From positions 1 through 11,550 of the forward strand of contig CANHWS010000091.1 of NCBI GenBank assembly GCA_947464365.1: 11,550 bases of DNA, read 5' to 3'. Both the position numbers and the translations under genes were made by a program. Below the pieces are notes generated by a model. It saw only the letters and a program-made list of their open reading frames with translations, was not told where the DNA came from and did no database searches. Below are positions 6,385 through 11,550 of the stretch, piece by piece. Source of the stretch: Cytophagaceae bacterium (GTDB lineage Bacteria > Bacteroidota > Bacteroidia > Cytophagales > Flexibacteraceae). The first letter of the stretch is position 1. Each line of letters opens with the position of its first letter.

Positions 6385-8511
6385 CTAGGACAGGGCCATA
6401 AAAACTAACCAGCTTGCTATCCAGGCTAATCCTGTCATGTAGATCAGCTGCGCCATTGGCCATTGCCAGCTATTGGTCTCCCGATAGGTAACGGCTAGGG
6501 TACTCATACACTGCATCGCAAATAGGTAGAAAACCAATAGCGAAAACGCCAAAGCTGGGGTGTACATCGGCCCACCAGTTTCAGGATCACGCTCGGCCTG
6601 CATCCGGGCCAAAACTCCTTGGGTGTTCTCGGCATCGTCCCCTAGGCTATAGATTGTACTCATGGTGCCAATAAAAACCTCACGGGCTGCAAAGCTTGTC
6701 ACGAGGGCTATGCCAATCTTCCAGTCAAAGCCAAGTGGACGGATAGCGGGCTCAATGAGTTTGCCAAGGCGACCAGCGTAGCTAGCTTCTAGCTTGGCAG
6801 CTTGTACCACCGTTGCCTCGCTCATGGCTGAGTCCGAAGTAGCGACATAACTAGCCTGCGCTTTACTGGTAGCCACCTCTATGCTATCACCAGGCCCATA
6901 GCTGGCCAACACCCATAGCACAATCGAGATGGCCAAGATCACCTTGCCAGCCTCAAACACAAAAGACTTGACACTATTGACGATGGTATAACCAACGTTG
7001 CTCCATTTGGGCACTTTGTAAGGCGGCAGCTCTAGTACGAAAAAGGAGGTCTGCTCCACCTTTTTGCTCCGGACCAAAATGCTATGCAAAACTTTAGCAC
7101 TGACCAGGGCCGAGAAAAACCCAACCAAGTATAAACCCATCAGGGCAAGTCCTTGTAGGTTGAACAAGCCCAACCAATGGACGTTTGGTACAACTAAGGC
7201 AATCAGGACGGTAAAAACCGGCAACCTAGCCGAACAGGACATCAGTGGGGTGACAAATATGGATACCAAACGGTCACGCTGGTTGTCTATGCCACGGGTA
7301 CTCATGATAGCAGGCACAGCGCAAGCCACACCCGAAATCAGAGGCACTACACTTTTGCCATTTAGGCCAAAGCGACGCATAAGTCGGTCCATGATGAAGA
7401 CAACACGGGCCATATAACCCGTTTCTTCCAGCACCGAGATAAACGCAAACAGGATGGCAATCTGAGGGATGAAAACAAGTACTCCTCCAAGGCCCGCCAA
7501 GACACCGTTCGTAATCAGGTCAGCCACAGGGCCATCTGGCAATATCGCCTTGACTAAATCCGAAAGGGCTGACATTCCAAAATCGATCAGGTCCATAGGG
7601 TAGCTGGCCCAGGTATAAATGGCCTGGAACAACAAGAACAGTATCCCCATGAAGATCGCAAAGCCCCAATACTTGTGGACAAAGTAATTGTCTAACCGAT
7701 AGGTCCATCGACTTTGAGACTGCTCCTGAAGTGTAACCGCAGAGGCTACCAACTTGCTGATAACAGAGTAGCGAGCGATGGTTTCGGCGGCTTGAAAACT
7801 CTGCCCAGTAAAGCCGAGCCGTGTTGTGGCATCATTTAGCCATTGGCGTTGCGACTCCGTGATGGTCGTCATGCCACCATACTGCTGGGCCAAATGGAAC
7901 GCGAGATAGTCAGACTTAAGTCCAAACTCGGCCTTGACCTCCGCCACTAGGGCCGGAGCAAACACATTGGTGTCGAACAACTTGCGCTGGACGGCTGTAG
8001 GTGGATTTTCGAGCAGTTTTTTGAGCTGCCCAACGCCCTCACCGTTCCGGCTATTGAGTTTGATTACAGGTAGCCCCAATGACTTACTCAGGATTTGCTC
8101 GTCGATCGTGATGCCTGCTCGACTTGCTACGTCGATCATGTTCAGGACCAGCACTACCGGCAGCCCAAGGTCAGCCACCTGAGTGAACAACAACAAGTTG
8201 CGCTTCAGGTTGCTGGCATCGGCCACCACTATGATAAGCTGAGGGTAGTCAGGGGCGACATAGTTATAGAGGGTGTCAAACACTACACGCTCGTCCAGAC
8301 TTTTCGGATAGAGACTGTAAGTGCCGGGCAGGTCAATCAGTTTACACTGTTTGCCACTCTCTAGGCTGAATGTGCCAATCTTCTTTTCGACAGTCACCCC
8401 AGGGAAGTTCCCGACCTTTTGCCGCAGACCAGTAAGCAGATTGAACAACGTACTCTTGCCAGCGTTCGGATTTCCGACTAGGGCAAGAGTAAGGTGTTGA
8501 TTGCTGGGCAT
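6385..8511 (-). CDS. feoB: Ferrous iron transport protein B
   Basis: A GTP-gated inner-membrane Fe2+ importer, 708 residues, normal length. The N-terminal G domain has G1 GNPNAGKS (13-20), the G2 Thr at 40 in PGVTVEK, G3 DLPG (60-63), G4 NMID (124-127) and a G5-like NSRNGEG (153-159). A helical spacer follows to about 275. The membrane part has two gate regions, one with ISGVACAVPA (about 391-400, holding the conserved Cys) and SCSARLP (about 424-430), the second with SFAAREVFIG (about 605-614). An Ala/Ser-rich charged loop at about 540-580 precedes a LGKLIEPAIRPLGFDWK stretch, as in other Bacteroidota. The ATG at 8509-8511 directly precedes the G domain. It lies 59 bp after feoA in the same operon. 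No fused FeoA or FeoC domain is present. Confidence 0.97.
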   Translation of the reverse strand: MPSNQHLTLALVGNPNAGKSTLFNLLTGLRQKVGNFPGVTVEKKIGTFSLESGKQCKLIDLPGTYSLYPKSLDERVVFDTLYNYVAPDYPQLIIVVADASNLKRNLLLFTQVADLGLPVVLVLNMIDVASRAGITIDEQILSKSLGLPVIKLNSRNGEGVGQLKKLLENPPTAVQRKLFDTNVFAPALVAEVKAEFGLKSDYLAFHLAQQYGGMTTITESQRQWLNDATTRLGFTGQSFQAAETIARYSVISKLVASAVTLQEQSQSRWTYRLDNYFVHKYWGFAIFMGILFLLFQAIYTWASYPMDLIDFGMSALSDLVKAILPDGPVADLITNGVLAGLGGVLVFIPQIAILFAFISVLEETGYMARVVFIMDRLMRRFGLNGKSVVPLISGVACAVPAIMSTRGIDNQRDRLVSIFVTPLMSCSARLPVFTVLIALVVPNVHWLGLFNLQGLALMGLYLVGFFSALVSAKVLHSILVRSKKVEQTSFFVLELPPYKVPKWSNVGYTIVNSVKSFVFEAGKVILAISIVLWVLASYGPGDSIEVATSKAQASYVATSDSAMSEATVVQAAKLEASYAGRLGKLIEPAIRPLGFDWKIGIALVTSFAAREVFIGTMSTIYSLGDDAENTQGVLARMQAERDPETGGPMYTPALAFSLLVFYLFAMQCMSTLAVTYRETNSWQWPMAQLIYMTGLAWIASWLVFMALS

Positions 8512-8570
8512 TTGGTGGTCCTGAGTGACTGGGAGTTTGTAAAGCTGAGGAGTATCTGGCAGGTCCCCGC

Positions 8571-8801
8571 CTATCGCAACAGAACTGTGCTAGCCTCATC
8601 TTTCCGCAGCGAAAGGTTATAGCCTGCTACATGAAAATAGAGAGGATCCCCCATTGGGGCAGACCTAACCAGGGTGATCTCGGAACCGGGAAGTAGGCCC
8701 ATCTCTAGGAGCTTAAGCGAGAGTCCCTCATTGCTGAATCCGTCAATGACACCTGTTTCGCCTTGTTTGAGGGTTGAAGCAAGTTTTTGACGGTTTGGCA
8801 T
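8571..8801 (-). CDS. feoA: Ferrous iron transport protein A
   Basis: A small cytosolic protein with an SH3-like fold that supports FeoB. With the ATG at 8799-8801 it has 76 residues, the usual length, and the family pattern is clear: LKQGETGVIDGF (11-22), LKLLEMGLLPGS (29-40), a basic-hydrophobic strand ITLVRSAP (42-49) and YNLSLRKDEA (61-70), ending in short strands. The frame remains open 36 codons upstream, to an ATG at 8909, but that extension is polar, unlike any FeoA N-terminus, and would run through an inverted repeat, so I reject it. It is the first gene of feoAB. A promoter with both Bacteroidota elements at 8973-9002 and a palindrome at 8956-8967 indicate regulated transcription, and leave a leader of about 165 nt. 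Confidence 0.92.
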   Translation of the reverse strand: MPNRQKLASTLKQGETGVIDGFSNEGLSLKLLEMGLLPGSEITLVRSAPMGDPLYFHVAGYNLSLRKDEASTVLLR

Positions 8802-8822
8802 GGTGCTGTTGGACTGACTATT

Positions 8823-8890
8823 ACTTTTGGTCAGCCCTGTTTTATCAAGACTGATTCTAAGCTGCAAGGTAACACCGAGAGACCAAAAGT
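8823..8890 (-). repeat. Inverted repeat in the feoAB leader
   Basis: ACTTTTGGTC (8823-8832) and GACCAAAAGT (8881-8890) are perfect 10-base complements separated by 48 bases. CTGAC/GTCAG (8814-8818 and 8830-8834) offers a competing shorter hairpin over the left arm. Both lie in the predicted untranslated leader of feoAB, between its promoter and the feoA ATG. Mutually exclusive pairings are a usual sign of leader control, but this is inference. Confidence 0.4.
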
Positions 8891-8955
8891 CAATCATTAC
8901 CATAGCCATTTGCTTTTTTTAGTGCCGAGGACAACCTATCGAAAAACCGTCTTAT

Positions 8956-8967
8956 CTACCTAGGTAG
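8956..8967. promoter_or_regulatory. Candidate operator of feoAB
   Basis: CTACCTAGGTAG is a perfect 12-base palindrome a few bases downstream of the feoAB -7 element, so it covers about +1 to +12. A bound repressor there would block initiation. The genes suggest an iron-responsive regulator of the DtxR or Fur type. The AACCTA/TAGGT content is loosely reminiscent of DtxR-like sites, but the assignment is inference. Confidence 0.45.
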
Positions 8968-8972
8968 GTTGC

Positions 8973-9002
8973 CAAAAATACCCAAAGCAGTTATGTCAGC
9001 AA
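8973..9002 (-). promoter_or_regulatory. feoAB promoter
   Basis: On the minus strand a TTG (9000-9002) is followed after 19 bp by TATTTTTG (8973-8980), fitting TTG-N19-21-TAnnTTTG completely. The transcript would start near 8967, about 165 nt before feoA. This is the best two-element promoter match in the window. Confidence 0.6.
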
Positions 9003-9070
9003 GCCAACAGTTACCTATTCCGGGCTAGATTCCAAACCACCACGTACTAGCAAAACGTCAGATTTTGCCG

Positions 9071-9078
9071 TACCTTCG
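9071..9078 (+). promoter_or_regulatory. Candidate -7 element for the riboswitch transcript
   Basis: TACCTTCG differs by one base from TAnnTTTG and would start the RNA near 9085, just before the first conserved aptamer bases (GGTGC at 9089). No TTG sits at the -33 distance. The position relative to the aptamer is the main support. Confidence 0.45.
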
Positions 9079-9084
9079 TGTCAC

Positions 9085-9310
9085 AATAGGTGCAACCCAG
9101 ATCGGCCATTTTTAAGGGCGCGTCTGGAATGCTGAAAATGGGAATGCCGTCATTAAGCGGCAGCTGTACCCGCAACTGTAAGCTATCAGCTCATGGTCAT
9201 TCAGTAGGGAATCTAGCATGGTTAGACCCTACCTCCACTGAAGTCCTGCCTAAGCAGTCTTTGGGAAGGAGTGACCACCGAGACGCAAGCCAGGAGACCT
9301 GCCTTTTGCA
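9085..9310 (+). ncRNA. Cobalamin riboswitch aptamer
   Basis: The conserved blocks of the class are present in order: GGTGCAA (9089-9095), TGGGAATGCCG with its P3 partner CGGC, then GCTGTACCCGCAACTGTAAGC, a variable middle holding CCTCCACTG, GGGAAGGAGTGACCACCGAGACG, and the B12 box GCAAGCCAGGAGACCTGCC (9285-9303). TGCAA (9091-9095) and TTGCA (9306-9310) can form P1. The downstream gene is a BtuB-like TonB-dependent receptor, the expected target. Cobalamin binding normally reduces expression. A long frame that overlaps the aptamer is not coding. Confidence 0.95.
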
Positions 9311-9453
9311 AATTTCCTTCAACAACTGCCTCGGGAAAAAGGCTTGTGCGGGGTCATCGCATGGTGTTTTGTTGGCCTATGGGTCCTCAATCCCCCTGTT
9401 TTTGACTTTGTAACAAATGGTCCCTGTTAGCAGACAATTGGTTACAAGTCCTC
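9311..9453 (+). promoter_or_regulatory. Riboswitch expression platform / receptor leader
   Basis: This is 143 bases between P1 and the likely receptor start. A short hairpin GCCT-8 nt-AGGC and a weak GGG...CCC dyad (9381-9396) followed by TGTTTTT (9397-9403) are visible, but no strong terminator, so control could act on translation as well. A 14-codon frame (ATG at 9361, TGA at 9403-9405) lies here in the receptor's frame. It may be chance. Confidence 0.4.
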
Positions 9454-11550
9454 GTGATCCTGATACCCACTGCATTTGGCAACAAAAACAAACCCCAAGT
9501 ATTCTTGGTGTTCATGTTGTTACTCTCTACACTTGGCTCAGGAGTAATGGGGCAACAATTACCCTTAATGCCTGACACAGGCAAACCTGTCCAGAAATTG
9601 GTGATCGAGAGCATAGGACTAGCTAAGCCAGAAGGTAGTGCTCCCCACACAGTCGGCAATCAGTATCGTCTCCAGCTTAACCAAGCCTCATCGACCAACC
9701 CAACAACGCAAGCCCTATTTTTAGTGCCAGGCCTCCAAGTGCGAGATTATGGTGGCATTGGTGGCCTGAAAGCAATCTCCAGCAGAGGTTTAGGGGCTGA
9801 GCATACCCAAGTCAGCCTAAACGGAATGCCAATCGGCGGCAATAGCCTAGGCTACACCGATTTCTCCCTTATCCCGTCAGCGCTCTTGGCTTCCCTAATG
9901 GTCAGCAATGGGGCGGTAAATAATGCCAGAGCCGAAGGTACGGCAAGCCAACACACCGGAGGTCCTCACATTGACCTCAGAACCAGTACAAACTCAGCCA
10001 CGAAACTGCAGGTAGGCTTGGAGGCTGGCTCATTTGGTTGGCTGAGCCCCCATGCCCTTGGGCGGTTAACGCATCAGGTCGGGAGTTACCAGCTCAGGTC
10101 ACATTTGGGGATACAATACCAACAAGCCAAAGGCGACTACCCTTTTAGTTACTCTATAGGCAATGCCGTCCTGAAAGATACTAGGACTAACAGTGGCCTT
10201 TGGTCAATAGGCCTTGCTGGTGGGCTGATGTTAGACAAGACACCTAAGCCAGACAGTTTTAAGGACCTCAAACGCTTGCAATGTCAGGTAGGGATTGACT
10301 ATTATTTTAATCAATCCATGCGCCAACTGCCAGGGGCTGTGGTGCTGTACAATCTCTACAGTGGTCAAACTTTGGCCCAGAACCAAAGTAGCGTTTCAGC
10401 CTTTAGCAAGGTCGTCCTTAACCAGGGCAGCTCAGTGCATTTCCGCATCACCCACCAGTCAGACAACACACACTACCGCGACCCTGCCTACCTCAATGGT
10501 ACTGGGGGGGTTGACAATAAATATTTCTGGAACAGTATAAGTGCCTCTACTTCTGCCGATTACACTTACAATGGCCTGAGCCTCAGCCCTCAACTTGATC
10601 TGGATCTGCAATATTTGGGTTTTGGCCCCTCTGCCACAGATTCGTACCAACAAAGCCCTAAACGTACAGTCTTGATGCCGCTAATTAGGATGGGATACCA
10701 GCCAAAATGGGCAGCAGATGGTTTAGGTTTGTTCGCTACTGTCAGTCGATGGGTACTACGCGAGACGCCCGGACGATCAGATGCCGAACAAATGCAACAA
10801 GATTTGCCTACTGTCGGCTCCATTGGGCTAAACGCCCAGATACTTGATCAGGAGCGCCTAAGCTTGACCATTTCACCAATAAGCAAATGGCATAATCGGC
10901 TCCCGACCATGGCCGAGCTTTATTATGGCCAATCTGCAATGAGGCAACTGAATCCCGAAAAAGTCTGGATGACAAGTCTGACCACGGACCTCCACATCCG
11001 ATGTCACCCAGACAGGGGTAATTATGTCAAGTTGAAGGCAACAACCTTCTATCAACGTAACCAAGACAAAATCATTGCCATACCTACTCGTGACCTGTTC
11101 ATTTGGTCGATCCAAAACATCGGGCTGGCAGAAGGATATGGGATCGAGACCTTCGCCGAAGGCAACTGGCAACTAAGCAAAAATTGGTTGGCGCATTTAA
11201 CAATCTCCTATACATACCAGCAGCTACAGGACCGAAGCAACCCCAGTAGTGATAACTATGGTGGTCAACTACCCTACCTCCCTGTGGCCACTGGTGGTTT
11301 CAAGGTCGAGGCAGGCAACAAATATATCCAGCTAAGCTGGCAAACCTTTATTTCCAGCTATCGGTATAGTCTGGCCCAGAACATCAGGGCCAACCTGCTG
11401 CCAGGTTATGTGATCAACGATTGTAGCCTGACCTACCGATTTGATGTAGGGGCCAAAAATAGACATAAGGATCAGCCAGAATCCAGATTTGTTGCCTGCT
11501 TAGGAGTCAACAACTTAATCGACACCCAATACCAAGTTCTTCAGAGTTTC
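9454..11550 (+). CDS. BtuB-like TonB-dependent outer-membrane receptor (3' end cut by window)
   Basis: A TonB-dependent beta-barrel receptor, most likely for cobalamin or a related corrinoid given the riboswitch in front. The frame is open from 9406 to the edge. The GTG at 9454 is preferred because it gives a complete signal peptide: Lys-containing n-region (NKNKPQ), hydrophobic core VFLVFMLLLSTL (16-27) and a cleavage site near VMG/QQ (33/34). The only ATG nearby, at 9514, would leave 13 residues and no basic n-region. The plug follows, with PGLQVRDYGG (92-101), SSRGLGAEHTQV (109-120) and LNGMPI (122-127), then a barrel of alternating aromatic and polar strands. It ends at the edge in NNLIDTQYQVLQSF, which normally lies about 15-20 residues before the receptor's terminal aromatic residue. 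There is no N-terminal carboxypeptidase-like domain and no STN domain. Substrate is inferred from the riboswitch. Confidence 0.9.
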   Translation, partial: MILIPTAFGNKNKPQVFLVFMLLLSTLGSGVMGQQLPLMPDTGKPVQKLVIESIGLAKPEGSAPHTVGNQYRLQLNQASSTNPTTQALFLVPGLQVRDYGGIGGLKAISSRGLGAEHTQVSLNGMPIGGNSLGYTDFSLIPSALLASLMVSNGAVNNARAEGTASQHTGGPHIDLRTSTNSATKLQVGLEAGSFGWLSPHALGRLTHQVGSYQLRSHLGIQYQQAKGDYPFSYSIGNAVLKDTRTNSGLWSIGLAGGLMLDKTPKPDSFKDLKRLQCQVGIDYYFNQSMRQLPGAVVLYNLYSGQTLAQNQSSVSAFSKVVLNQGSSVHFRITHQSDNTHYRDPAYLNGTGGVDNKYFWNSISASTSADYTYNGLSLSPQLDLDLQYLGFGPSATDSYQQSPKRTVLMPLIRMGYQPKWAADGLGLFATVSRWVLRETPGRSDAEQMQQDLPTVGSIGLNAQILDQERLSLTISPISKWHNRLPTMAELYYGQSAMRQLNPEKVWMTSLTTDLHIRCHPDRGNYVKLKATTFYQRNQDKIIAIPTRDLFIWSIQNIGLAEGYGIETFAEGNWQLSKNWLAHLTISYTYQQLQDRSNPSSDNYGGQLPYLPVATGGFKVEAGNKYIQLSWQTFISSYRYSLAQNIRANLLPGYVINDCSLTYRFDVGAKNRHKDQPESRFVACLGVNNLIDTQYQVLQSF

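Noticed and set aside
8802..8909. 36-residue N-terminal extension of FeoA
   Set aside because: FeoA proteins are about 75-85 residues. The extension is polar, not family-like, and covers an inverted repeat in what is better read as the leader.
9361..9405. 14-codon leader-peptide-like frame between riboswitch and receptor
   Set aside because: It is too short to support by composition, with no run of a regulatory codon. It is mentioned only as part of the leader.
9090..9413. 107-residue plus-strand open frame
   Set aside because: It lies over the cobalamin riboswitch aptamer, and the conserved bases are explained by the RNA. The translation resembles no protein family.
9387..9659. 90-residue minus-strand open frame at the receptor start
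   Set aside because: It is antisense to the receptor signal peptide and plug region, and has no motif.

Overview
The window looks like a chromosomal segment of a Bacteroidota bacterium of roughly 45-50 % GC. Three lines of evidence point there. Several perfect or near-perfect TAnnTTTG -7 promoter elements lie upstream of genes. The protein set is typical: a START-like domain protein of the short Bacteroidota type, a long LspA, separate FeoA and FeoB, and a BtuB-like TonB-dependent receptor behind a cobalamin riboswitch. Shine-Dalgarno sequences are also largely absent. I cannot place it below phylum.

Layout from left to right. The first 1348 bases are the N-terminal two thirds of mutS2, on the minus strand and cut by the window edge. 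Divergent from it are lspA (lipoprotein signal peptidase) and pcm (isoaspartyl-protein repair methyltransferase). Convergent to pcm is a two-gene minus-strand unit, a START-like protein followed by a TrmN6-type tRNA methyltransferase whose start is probably not ATG. A 329-bp gap carries two back-to-back inverted repeats and a clear promoter for ndk (nucleoside diphosphate kinase). ndk ends in a strong hairpin terminator. Next is a 349-residue TPR-like protein of unknown function, then a minus-strand tRNA-Val(GAC) with its own promoter and terminator.

The right half is metal and cofactor uptake. feoA and feoB (ferrous iron transport) are read to the left. A promoter matching both Bacteroidota elements, with a perfect 12-bp palindrome at the predicted transcription start, lies upstream of feoA. 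Divergent from it, a cobalamin riboswitch precedes a TonB-dependent receptor that runs off the right edge, missing perhaps its last 15-20 residues. The feoA-receptor intergenic region of about 650 bp is therefore almost entirely regulatory.

Most of the window is ordinary housekeeping and uptake biology. I see no defence system, mobile element, CRISPR array or new biosynthetic locus. The parts that merit a second look are regulatory: the palindrome and structured leader of feoAB, the dyads upstream of ndk, and the platform and start of the riboswitch-controlled receptor. The unclassified TPR protein also merits one.
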